Positions 57,718-64,000 of a stretch of DNA of 64,000 nucleotides are shown in pieces; positions within the stretch are counted from its first letter, which is position 1, and every line of letters begins with the position of its first letter. The DNA lies in the NCBI RefSeq assembly GCF_002006995.1, contig NZ_MRUL01000007.1:62001-126000 (forward strand), written 5' to 3'. Source of the DNA: Izhakiella australiensis (GTDB lineage Bacteria > Pseudomonadota > Gammaproteobacteria > Enterobacterales > Enterobacteriaceae). Position numbers and translations under genes: made by a program. Below the pieces are notes generated by a model. That model saw only the letters and a program-made list of their open reading frames with translations, was not told the origin of the DNA and searched no databases.

Positions 57718-57733
57718 TGGCACGTCGCTTGCA
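57718..57733 (+). promoter_or_regulatory. Sigma-54 promoter of nac
   Basis: TGGCACGTCGCTTGCA is a near-perfect sigma-54 element: GG at -24 and GC at -12 with correct spacing, about 86 bases before the nac ATG. In Klebsiella and E. coli nac is transcribed by sigma-54 with NtrC under nitrogen limitation. NtrC sites were not located with confidence. Confidence 0.88.
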
Positions 57734-57818
57734 ATGTCTGTTTCAATCAGGTCGGTCGCAGACTGACAACTTATTCCCGGTATAGAGCAGTCATTCGGGC
57801 AACCGTGACGGAGGCATT

Positions 57819-58736
57819 ATGAATTTAAGACGGCTTAAGTATTTTGTGAAAATCGTCGATATCGGCAGTCTGACTCAGGCCGCTGAAGTTTTGCACATCG
57901 CGCAACCCGCGCTCAGTCAGCAGGTTGCAACCCTGGAGGGTGAGCTTGACCAGCAGCTGCTGATCCGCACTAAACGCGGAGTGACGCCGACCGAAGCCGG
58001 AAAAATCCTTTATGCCCACGCCCGCGCTATTTTGCGGCAGTGCGAGCAGGCGCAGCTGGCGGTGGTTAACGCCGGCCAGGCGCTGAACGGGCAGGTTTCA
58101 ATCGGACTGGCGCCCGGCACCGCCGCTTCATCTCTGACGATGCCTTTACTGCAGACGGTGCGTGAGCAGCTACCGGAAGTGCTGGTCTACTTGCATGAAA
58201 ACAGTGGCTCTTCATTGAATGATAAGGTCATGCATGGTCAGCTGGATATGGCGGTACTTTACGATCGCGCGCCCACGGCAGGTATTACCAGTACCATGCT
58301 GCTGAAAGAGGAGCTTTATCTGATCGGTGCCGGCGACAGTCCGGGGCATAACGTTGATCTGGCCGATGTTGCACAGATGAATTTGTTTTTGCCACGAGAT
58401 TACAGCGCGGTGCGTAAGCGCGTGGATGAAGCTTTCTCGCTGCGCCGGCTAAGTGCGCGCATTATAGGTGAGATTGAGTCAATCTCGACGCTGACCGCGG
58501 CAGTCGCCAGCGGTATGGGCGTCACGGTGCTGCCGGAATCCGCCGCGCGCGTTTTGGTCAGCTCAACGAATGCCTGGATGTCGCGTATTACCAGCCCGAC
58601 ATTAAATTTGCCGCTGTCGCTGAATGTCTCTTCCCGCCTGCCGCTTTCACCTTCGGCACAGGCGGTTAAAAATATTCTGCTATCGCTGCTGAGTAAGCCG
58701 ACGATTGAAGACCGGGAGCTGATGCTGGTGGGTTAG
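57819..58736 (+). CDS. nac: Nac: nitrogen assimilation regulator (LysR family)
   Basis: A 305-residue LysR regulator that couples sigma-54/NtrC control to sigma-70 genes of nitrogen metabolism. MNLRRLKYFVKIVDIGSLTQAAEVLHIAQPALSQQVATLEGEL is the N-terminal helix-turn-helix with strong Nac identity; the effector domain (about 90-300) has GLAPGTAASSLTMPLL and VASGMGVTVLPESAARVL. Good GGAGG ribosome site. The sigma-54 promoter and the nac-cbl order, as in E. coli, support the name. Confidence 0.93.
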   Translation: MNLRRLKYFVKIVDIGSLTQAAEVLHIAQPALSQQVATLEGELDQQLLIRTKRGVTPTEAGKILYAHARAILRQCEQAQLAVVNAGQALNGQVSIGLAPGTAASSLTMPLLQTVREQLPEVLVYLHENSGSSLNDKVMHGQLDMAVLYDRAPTAGITSTMLLKEELYLIGAGDSPGHNVDLADVAQMNLFLPRDYSAVRKRVDEAFSLRRLSARIIGEIESISTLTAAVASGMGVTVLPESAARVLVSSTNAWMSRITSPTLNLPLSLNVSSRLPLSPSAQAVKNILLSLLSKPTIEDRELMLVG

Positions 58737-59008
58737 GTATAGCTAGCGCTAGCCTGCCCGTCGGAGAGTGGTCCGGCTCTCATTTACTTCACTGCAATGA
58801 CGATCTCGTTTGCCTGCCAGCGGGTGCTTTATTTACACCCGCAGCGGGCTACCCTCAGATTACCGCTATCGGTGGATGTCCTGCATTACGCATAACTATT
58901 GCCGGTTTATTATTCCCTTAAGGTATATAAAAAGTTTTTTTATTATTTGTTGTGCGATAAAAGGCTGCTTAACATCGGGATAAATATTACTCCCGAGGAG
59001 AGAATTGC

Positions 59009-59971
59009 GTGAACTTCCAGCAGCTCAAAATTATTCGTGAAGCCGCACGCTGCGACTTTAATCTTACTGAAGTCGCTAATACCCTCTACACCTCGCAGTC
59101 CGGCGTTAGCCGACACATACGCGACCTTGAAGATGAGCTGGGCGTTGAGCTGTTCATTCGCCGGGGTAAGCGCCTGCTGGGAATGACTGAGCCGGGAAAG
59201 GCGCTGCTGAATATCGCCGAACGCATTCTTGATGAAGCCAGTAAGGTACGTCGACTTGCTGACGTATTCAGCAGTGAAACCAGTGGTGTGTTGACCATTG
59301 CCACAACCCACACCCAGGCCCGCTACAGCCTGCCGCGCATAATTAAAGCGTTTCGCGCCCTGTGGCCGAATGTACGACTGGAGTTGAATCAGGGCTCGCC
59401 TCAGGAAATAGTGGCTATGCTGCTGGCCGGCGAGGCGGATATTGGCATTGCCAGCGAGCAGCTGACTAATCACGAAGGCATCAGCGCATTCCCGTGGTTC
59501 AGCTGGCACCATGCGCTGCTGGTGCCGCAGGGGCACCCATTGCAGCAACAGCAGCCTGTTACGCTTAGCGCCCTGAGTCGCTATCCGCTCATTACCTACC
59601 GGCAAGGTATCACCGGGCGTTCCCGCGTTGACCGCGCTTTTCAGCAGGCGGGATTGATGCCTGATATCGTCCTCAGCGCGCAGGATTCCGACGTAGTAAA
59701 AACCTATGTCGAATTGGGTCTTGGCGTTGGTATTCTGGCAGAGCACGCCTGCAACATTGACGCGCCGGGTGAAGGATTAGCGACGCTGAATGCCCGCGAG
59801 CTGTTTGAACCTAACACCGTCTGGTTGGGTATTCGCCGTGGTCAGCTACAGCGTAATTACGTCTGGCAGTTTATTGAACTGTGCAACGCTAATTTGTCGC
59901 TGGAGGAAATTAAACGACAGGCGCTGTCAGATGATAAATCGGAAGCGCCAGTGATTGATTTTCAGATTTGA
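59009..59971 (+). CDS. cbl: Cbl: CysB-like regulator of sulfur starvation genes
   Basis: A 320-residue LysR regulator close to CysB. The start NFQQLKIIREAARCDFNLTEVANTLYTSQSGVSRHIRDLEDELGVELFIRRGKRLLG (in segments) is the CysB/Cbl DNA-binding domain; TTHTQARYSLPRII is the conserved effector-pocket motif (Thr and Gln residues that bind sulfate or APS). Cbl activates ssu/tau-type sulfonate genes when sulfate is scarce. The start is GTG 59009 with GAGGAG upstream. nac lies 272 bases upstream. Confidence 0.92.
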   Translation: MNFQQLKIIREAARCDFNLTEVANTLYTSQSGVSRHIRDLEDELGVELFIRRGKRLLGMTEPGKALLNIAERILDEASKVRRLADVFSSETSGVLTIATTHTQARYSLPRIIKAFRALWPNVRLELNQGSPQEIVAMLLAGEADIGIASEQLTNHEGISAFPWFSWHHALLVPQGHPLQQQQPVTLSALSRYPLITYRQGITGRSRVDRAFQQAGLMPDIVLSAQDSDVVKTYVELGLGVGILAEHACNIDAPGEGLATLNARELFEPNTVWLGIRRGQLQRNYVWQFIELCNANLSLEEIKRQALSDDKSEAPVIDFQI

Positions 59972-60075
59972 AGAGAAAACGATGACTCAAGTCGTTACAG
60001 GAATTGAATAGCTTCCTCTTATTTAGCCAACTTATTAAGTTAAAATGGTTTAATAAAGGTTAAATCGGTGTTGGT

Positions 60076-60285
60076 TTAACTTTGAAGATTTTCTTGTTCT
60101 TTTTTCTCCAGCCATAATGAAACGTCAGCGGAAATATCATAGGCCAGCCCAATTAATGAATGCGCCTGTTTTTTTGGCATGGCTTCCATATTGCTAAATA
60201 TAAGTTCTAATAAGTTTTGTAAATTGTTCGCCGAAATTGCAATTTCGTCAATGCGTATATCCTTATTGCCATTATACCTGGTCAC
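60076..60285 (-). CDS. Small hypothetical protein
   Basis: A 69-residue acidic-to-neutral helical protein (TRYNGNKDIRIDEIAISANN, ALSLIGLAYDISADV-like) with no recognised family. It starts with GTG 60285 and has GGAG about 9 bases upstream. It sits between cbl and the phage repressor on the same strand as the latter; small proteins of this kind are common at prophage edges. Whether it belongs to the prophage or the host is open. Confidence 0.55.
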   Translation of the reverse strand: MTRYNGNKDIRIDEIAISANNLQNLLELIFSNMEAMPKKQAHSLIGLAYDISADVSLWLEKKEQENLQS

Positions 60286-60554
60286 AGAAGTACTCCTTAC
60301 CCGCAGATATGATGTGAGGCCTGAAATTACATGAACTTCTGGTCAGAGGCGGCCTTATGTCAGACTAAAATTTAATCATATGTTTTGCCAGTTTAACGTA
60401 AATGGCCGACTGGACAAGCGTATCATGCAGGAAGAATACCTTAGGGTATATTAAACATTCAATACCCAAAGATCATATTTAAGGTAACAGATCAAGCTAA
60501 CGCGTTGCACATCAAAATGTGGTGGGGGCCAGAGCTACACTCAAAGGGTTTGCC
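60286..60554. other. Non-coding gap before the CI-like repressor
   Basis: About 270 bases, A/T-rich, no gene recognised. It holds the promoter side of the 69-residue gene and the 3' flank of the repressor gene. No tRNA or att-like repeat is visible. Confidence 0.4.
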
Positions 60555-61217
60555 TCAGGCAAAGTAAATTCTGGCTTCGATGGCGACGGCGATAACACTA
60601 CAGGCGTCACCCAGTGGGATAAGCGGAAAGGCCGGGTTGAGGGCTTTCAGGTACCAGAATCCTGCATCGCTGATTAATTTTTTAAACGTTACTTCGCCGC
60701 TGTTTGCCATCTTTGCAAGGACCAGACTATCGATAACCGCTTTCTTTTCGCTATCAAACAGGATCAGCATCCCTTCGGGGATACTTAATCCGACGCTTGA
60801 GGTCATAGAGTCTCCGTGCATTTTTAGCCAGAAGGCATCACCAATTACCGGCGTGCCTGAGTCATACCACTCCAGCTCTTCCACTGAGATGTGCTGTGGG
60901 TTGGGCCAGTTTGCGGCCTGTTCCCAGCTGAGCAGGGGAAATTGTTGTACCTGGGGAGGATTATTGGCGGTAGACAGGCGACAACCCTCGCTGATAAGAC
61001 CATCCATCCAGCCTCTTGGTAGGTTGAAAGCTTGCTCTATGACTTCCATCATTTCATCAGCTATACGCTTTCTGCCAGCCTTATTTTCAGCATACAGCAT
61101 TCTTGAAACGTATGAAGGCTCCCGCTCTATACGACGGGCCAGCTCAACGATTTTTCCGTTACAGAACTCATCCCGTAACTGCTGCAGGCGCCGACGGCGC
61201 TTCTCAAACTTGTCCAT
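60555..61217 (-). CDS. CI-like S24 repressor (second phage module)
   Basis: A 220-residue repressor. An N-terminal helix-turn-helix (about 20-65: NGKIVELARRIEREPSYVSRML) is joined to an S24 self-cleavage domain with Ser in LKMHGDSMTSSVG (Ser137) and Lys in SGEVTFKKLI (about Lys179). It differs from the repressor at 21.6 kb in sequence and in operators, so it belongs to another element. It diverges from the Q gene; operator-like palindromes fill the gap. Confidence 0.85.
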   Translation of the reverse strand: MDKFEKRRRRLQQLRDEFCNGKIVELARRIEREPSYVSRMLYAENKAGRKRIADEMMEVIEQAFNLPRGWMDGLISEGCRLSTANNPPQVQQFPLLSWEQAANWPNPQHISVEELEWYDSGTPVIGDAFWLKMHGDSMTSSVGLSIPEGMLILFDSEKKAVIDSLVLAKMANSGEVTFKKLISDAGFWYLKALNPAFPLIPLGDACSVIAVAIEARIYFA

Positions 61218-61253
61218 GAATCCAATGTAAACGTTACTTATCTGCAGGTAAAT

Positions 61254-61307
61254 TACCTATAGGTATTGAAAGTGAAAAAACCTACAGGGTATATTTTATA
61301 CCTAGAG
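61254..61307. promoter_or_regulatory. Operator sites between CI-like repressor and Q gene
   Basis: TACCTATAGGTA (61254-61265) is a perfect 12-base palindrome; related half-matched sites are ACCTACAGGGTAT (61280-61292) and TACCTAGAG (61299-61307). Spacing of about 20-25 bases and position in the divergent region resemble a phage operator array. Confidence 0.6.
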
Positions 61308-61360
61308 TTTTGAAGAGAAAATGTATTGTTAAATAGACATTGGGTAAAAGGAGAGTAAAA

Positions 61361-61774
61361 ATGCGTGATATTCAAAAGGTCCTGCAACGTTGGGGGAGCT
61401 GGGCGGCAGGAGATGGCGGGCATCTCGGCTATGCGTCACTCGCTGCGGGATTCAAGGGGTTGTTGGTCAATAGCAGCAAATCAAGAAGCCGGTGCTGTGA
61501 TGATGATGGTCTTATTGTCAGTTCTGCAATGAACTGCCTTAAGAAAAGAAATGCTTATTTATGTACTCTGCTGGAGATGCACTATATCAAAGCCATGTCC
61601 GTGCGGCTGATGGGTAAAAAGCTTGGTGTTTCCCATAATCAAGTTGCCACCCGCCTGCAGTCAGCTGAAGGATTTATTGATGGCTGTCTCGCGGTATTGG
61701 ATATCAAGCTGGAGATGGACAAATACTGTCAAAAAGAAAAAATTTTAGAGATTCCACTTAAAAAAGTTGTGTAA
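61361..61774 (+). CDS. Phage antitermination protein Q (PF06530 type)
   Basis: A 137-residue late-gene regulator. MRDIQKVLQRWGSWAAGDGG, LAAGFKGLLVNSSKSRSRCCDDDGLIVSSAMNCLKKRN (in segments), LEMHYIKAMSVRLMGKKLGVS and LQSAEGFIDGCLAVLDIKLEMD are the full family signature. Q modifies RNA polymerase at the late promoter so that it reads through terminators into lysis and morphogenesis genes. ATG 61361 has AGGAGAG. Here it lies directly next to the repressor with no replication genes between. Confidence 0.88.
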   Translation: MRDIQKVLQRWGSWAAGDGGHLGYASLAAGFKGLLVNSSKSRSRCCDDDGLIVSSAMNCLKKRNAYLCTLLEMHYIKAMSVRLMGKKLGVSHNQVATRLQSAEGFIDGCLAVLDIKLEMDKYCQKEKILEIPLKKVV

Positions 61775-62176
61775 TGACAATAAGGCCATTAACCTGTTTA
61801 TAGTGATTATTTAGTTAGCGCATAACTGTCTAATGACTCATTAATTTTAACCTTCTGACCGGCATTGCATTAACGCTAAATAAATGTGGTGGTATGATGA
61901 CAGACTCCACTGCAGACTGGTTGTTACTCGTATATGTTAATAAACTGTAATATTTCGGCCTCACAAGGCTGGATTAGAATTCATTCAAAACAATTTCTGT
62001 CTGATAGAATTCAACTATCCAGTTAATGGTTAATTAATCGTTTATAAATATGTTTGCTCAATTAAGCGTATCAATAATTCCGGCTACGCCGGCATTATTG
62101 ATACGTGAGTAAAACTGTATGGGCAGTTTTAGCGCGTTTAATGCTAATGCATCAGTTGCAAGTTGGGGTTTATCGT
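61775..62176 (+). other. Late-promoter/leader region between Q and lysozyme
   Basis: About 400 A/T-rich bases without a gene. By analogy with lambdoid phages this should contain the late promoter pR' and the terminator that Q overrides. The 39-base palindrome at 62067-62105 is the only strong structure. Confidence 0.45.
62067..62105. repeat. 39-base palindrome upstream of lysozyme (candidate Q-dependent terminator)
   Basis: CGTATCAATAATTCCGGC and GCCGGCATTATTGATACG are 18-base arms with one mismatch around a TAC loop. It lies 71 bases upstream of the lysozyme ATG. No T-run follows, so classical termination is not assured. Confidence 0.7.
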
Positions 62177-62626
62177 ATGAATATCAGTAGCAATGGAATA
62201 ATTTTAATTAAAACCTTTGAAGGCTGCAGCCTCCAGGCCTATCAGGATACGGCTGGAGTCTGGACGATTGGCTATGGCTGGACCGGCCTGGTTAACGGCG
62301 AGCCGGTGAAGGAAGGGATGAGCATTACCCGGCAGCAGGCTGATGAATTACTCGTTGAGGGCATCCAAAAATATGAGTCGGGCGTAAGAGGCGAAGTGAC
62401 GGTCAATTTAACGCAGTGGCAGTATGATGCTTTAATTAGCTTTACTTACAATGTTGGAATAGCCAGCTTTACAGATTCAACACTATTAAAAAAATTGAAT
62501 GCCGGGCAGTATCAAAGCGCCGCAGATGAGTTTTTACGCTGGCATAACGCCGGTGGCGAAGTTGTTTTTGGTTTGATATTGCGACGCGCATATGAACGTG
62601 ACAGATTTTTAGGCTATACCCAATAG
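62177..62626 (+). CDS. GH24 phage lysozyme (endolysin)
   Basis: A 149-residue endolysin of the T4/P22 lysozyme family. The Glu-Asp-Thr catalytic triad lies in TFEGCSLQAYQDTAGVWTIGYGW (Glu15, Asp24, Thr30); QWQYDALISFTYNVG and GLILRRAYERDRFLGY are the C-terminal signatures. From ATG 62177 it has no signal or SAR anchor and would need a holin. An in-frame GTG at 62105 would add a weakly hydrophobic 24-residue leader, but it lies at the end of the palindrome without a ribosome site. Confidence 0.88.
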   Translation: MNISSNGIILIKTFEGCSLQAYQDTAGVWTIGYGWTGLVNGEPVKEGMSITRQQADELLVEGIQKYESGVRGEVTVNLTQWQYDALISFTYNVGIASFTDSTLLKKLNAGQYQSAADEFLRWHNAGGEVVFGLILRRAYERDRFLGYTQ

Positions 62627-62833
62627 CTAACGCCATCATTTTTCATCGTCGTAATAGGTTGGCAAAAAAATATACTCCTGCTTTTATAAGTTGAGGAGGT
62701 GAAATAATAAGCGGAATAAATAAGCAACGTTCTTATGCTTTAATCAAAAACGGCGGTGAAAAAAGAGAGTAAATAACTTGATAACTACAGGCGAGTATTC
62801 AGATGACTGGTCTTATTTTATATAGGGGAAACT

Positions 62834-63161
62834 ATGAGCGGTGAATTTAATTCATGGCTTCATCTAATGCGTATTTTAAACAGCTGGTGGCGAGGTGAAA
62901 CGCCCCTGGGGGGCGTCGTCATGGCTATCGTGATGGCTACATTGCGCATTGCCTATACGGGGGGGGAGCAGAAAAAAAATGATCCTTGGAGGCCTGCTTT
63001 GCGGCGCGTTAACGCTAGCCTTCGTATCTTGCTTTGAATATATGCATTTGCCGAAAGTGCTTTCGATAGCGATTGGCGGTGGCATCGGGTTTGTGGGCGT
63101 TGATGCCTTACGCTCCGTGCTGCTAAAGGTGATCAAATGTCGCTTTGGCGTTGATAAGTAA
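62834..63161 (+). pseudogene. Phage holin, split by a one-base frameshift
   Basis: The first frame (from ATG 62834, AGGGGAA upstream) gives SGEFNSWLHLMRILNSWWRG, then GVVMAIVMATLRIAYTGG, the start of a lambda-type three-helix holin. After runs of eight G (62959-62966) and eight A (62972-62979) the family sequence continues one base out of frame as KKMILGGLLCGALTLAFVSC, then IGGGIGFVGVDALRSVLLKV, ending at 63161. Removing one G or one A restores a holin of about 108 residues. It is either an inactivated gene, a homopolymer sequencing error, or a phase-variable tract. Confidence 0.8.
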
Positions 63162-63299
63162 ATGATCTTGCTAAGTTAACGTAAAGCATCTCTATTTTTC
63201 TTAGTCTGAAAATACCTGCTGCGATATTCGACTTGTTATAATAGGTGGTTTCTTTCGGAGAATAAAAATAATCTGAATTTATATCAGGTTTATTGCGTC
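63162..63299 (+). other. Gap between holin and Rz
   Basis: A 138-base A/T-rich spacer without a gene or hairpin; longer than usual in a compact lysis cassette. Confidence 0.4.
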
Positions 63300-63758
63300 A
63301 TGATAAATTTAAAATGGTTTATGTTGATACTGGTACCGCTATTGTTTTTTATCGGGCTTGGGCAGTACTACCGCCAGGAAAAAAACGCGCTGCTCGATAA
63401 ACAAAAATATTATATTGCCCTGACAACGCGTCAGCAGCAAGACATTCACGCTATGCAGCAAGCCCGACAAAGTGCGGCGGAGCTTGATAAAAAAAATATG
63501 GAGGAGCTGATTGATGCCACTGGTGAAAATGACAGCCTGCGTCGCCTGCTTGCTGATGGTAGGCGGGTGCGCGTCGCAGGAAAATGTACCCAATTGCCAC
63601 ACGCTAGCTCCGGCGCCAGCAGCATGGGCGATGCGCCCGGCATCGAACTCTCTGCTATTGCTGGACAAAACATTCTCGCTATCCGGGCCGGTATTATCAG
63701 CGACCGGCAAAAAGTGAAGTATCTGCAGCAATATATACGTCAATTTTGTGCTAATTAG
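63300..63758 (+). CDS. Rz-like inner-membrane spanin
   Basis: A 152-residue type II membrane protein with one N-terminal helix (about 5-24, WFMLILVPLLFFIGLGQYY) and a long periplasmic coiled coil rich in Gln/Arg/Lys. This is the i-spanin layout; with Rz1 it fuses inner and outer membranes in the last step of lysis. The C-terminal IAGQNILAIRAGIISDRQKVKYLQQYI is typical of lambda-type Rz. Rz1 is nested in its second half in another frame. Confidence 0.85.
   Translation: MINLKWFMLILVPLLFFIGLGQYYRQEKNALLDKQKYYIALTTRQQQDIHAMQQARQSAAELDKKNMEELIDATGENDSLRRLLADGRRVRVAGKCTQLPHASSGASSMGDAPGIELSAIAGQNILAIRAGIISDRQKVKYLQQYIRQFCAN
63514..63717 (+). CDS. Rz1-like outer-membrane spanin lipoprotein, nested in Rz
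   Basis: A 67-residue ORF in the +1 frame inside Rz. The N-terminus MPLVKMTACVACLLMVGGCA is a lipoprotein signal with lipobox LMVGG before Cys19. The mature part has a short Pro/Ala-rich stretch (LAPAPAAW). GGAGGAG precedes ATG 63514. Overlap inside Rz with a lipobox is the hallmark of lambdoid Rz/Rz1 pairs. Confidence 0.82.
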   Translation: MPLVKMTACVACLLMVGGCASQENVPNCHTLAPAPAAWAMRPASNSLLLLDKTFSLSGPVLSATGKK

Positions 63759-63925
63759 CCCCCAGCATCTTACAGTAGATAAACTAGTGTCGATTAAAAA
63801 ATATTATTTTTATCGCGACATATTTAATCGGGCGCTAATTCATTTTTATCACTCAATGACAGTATTCATTGCGTTTACTTCTGGTGAATAGGGTTATCGG
63901 ACAACAAAATTCTGGAGGTTTTTTT
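63759..63925 (+). other. Spacer between the spanins and the last gene
   Basis: A 167-base A/T-rich region without a recognisable gene; it ends in a strong TGGAGG ribosome site at about 63912-63917. Confidence 0.4.
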
Positions 63926-63955
63926 ATGAAACAAATGGAGTTGGCCTATGGCTGA
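63926..63955 (+). CDS. Nine-codon leader ORF
   Basis: MKQMELAYG then TGA, with GGAGG 8 bases upstream of its ATG. Its last codons overlap the start of the next reading frame by 8 bases, and its ATGGAG could serve as ribosome site for that gene. It may be a translational-coupling leader; it is too short to be certain. Confidence 0.35.
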   Translation: MKQMELAYG

Positions 63956-64000
63956 TATTCGATGTATGGCTGAATATAACGGCAATACTATTACGGCGTT
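63948..64000 (+). CDS. Start of a phage-module gene, truncated by the window end
   Basis: The last 53 bases read MADIRCMAEYNGNTITA in an open frame from ATG 63948. Too little is present to name it. Its place after the spanins is where structural or terminase genes begin in lambdoid phages. Confidence 0.35.
   Translation, partial: MADIRCMAEYNGNTITA

Noticed and set aside
62105..62176. GTG 62105 as the lysozyme start, giving a signal-anchor-type endolysin.
   Set aside because: No ribosome site, start lies on the palindrome, and the added segment is only weakly hydrophobic. ATG 62177 is preferred, though not proven.
62959..62979. Programmed -1 ribosomal frameshift in the holin at the A-run.
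   Set aside because: The downstream holin frame needs a +1 shift; a -1 slip on the A-run leads at once to a TGA stop.

Overview
The window reads as chromosome of an enterobacterium, most likely Erwiniaceae (Pantoea/Erwinia-like). The backbone gene order hisL-yeeZ ... sbcB ... dacD-yeeA-yeeX matches the E. coli his/sbcB neighbourhood, and most products are recognisable homologues of E. coli proteins. Lineage-specific insertions interrupt that order, including a phage-tailspike-like protein of the type associated with amylovoran/stewartan exopolysaccharides. The genus is an inference; no rRNA or species marker is present.

Layout. 1-8.2 kb: end of an amino-acid binding protein gene, a YeaK-type editing protein, and the complete histidine operon hisGDCBHAFI on the minus strand with its HisL attenuator. 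8.3-9.6 kb: yeeZ and a lone gtrA. 9.7-17 kb: a putrescine utilisation (puu) cluster, puuB-puuR-puuD diverging from puuA-puuE-puuP, with no puuC. 17-18.5 kb: sbcB. 18.5-24.6 kb: a decayed serotype-conversion prophage island (integrase fragment, glucosyltransferase plus gtrB, a small basic ORF, an S24 repressor with operators, eroded phage DNA, a tailspike). 24.8-30.6 kb: dacD, yeeA, yeeX/tmaR, a Kdo hydroxylase gene and amn.

30.9-42.4 kb is an accessory stretch. It holds a MarR-EmrAB efflux operon with an 18-bp perfect palindrome at the start codon, a MipA porin-like gene divergent from an OmpR/EnvZ-type two-component system with another 18-bp perfect palindrome, a RES/Xre-type toxin-antitoxin pair, a cation/proton antiporter, an azoreductase with its HxlR regulator, and an esterase. 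42.6-45.9 kb: a TPP riboswitch followed by tenA-thiZ-thiX-thiY for salvage of thiamin pyrimidine. 46-48 kb: yaiL and an unrecognised exported protein.

48.3-57.4 kb is bounded by two identical tRNA-Asn(GTT) genes. It carries ydcF, a PPOX flavoprotein, a pentulose-kinase/DeoR/NudK/DUF4406 cluster, an FAD monooxygenase, a SulP transporter and pseudogene debris beside the second tRNA. 57.7-60 kb: nac, with a sigma-54 promoter, and cbl. From 60 kb to the end runs a lambdoid-type control and lysis module: CI-like repressor with operators, antiterminator Q, GH24 lysozyme, a holin split by a one-base frameshift, and nested Rz/Rz1. No integrase, replication or head genes are seen before the window ends, so it may be a defective prophage or the control end of a phage-tail bacteriocin locus.
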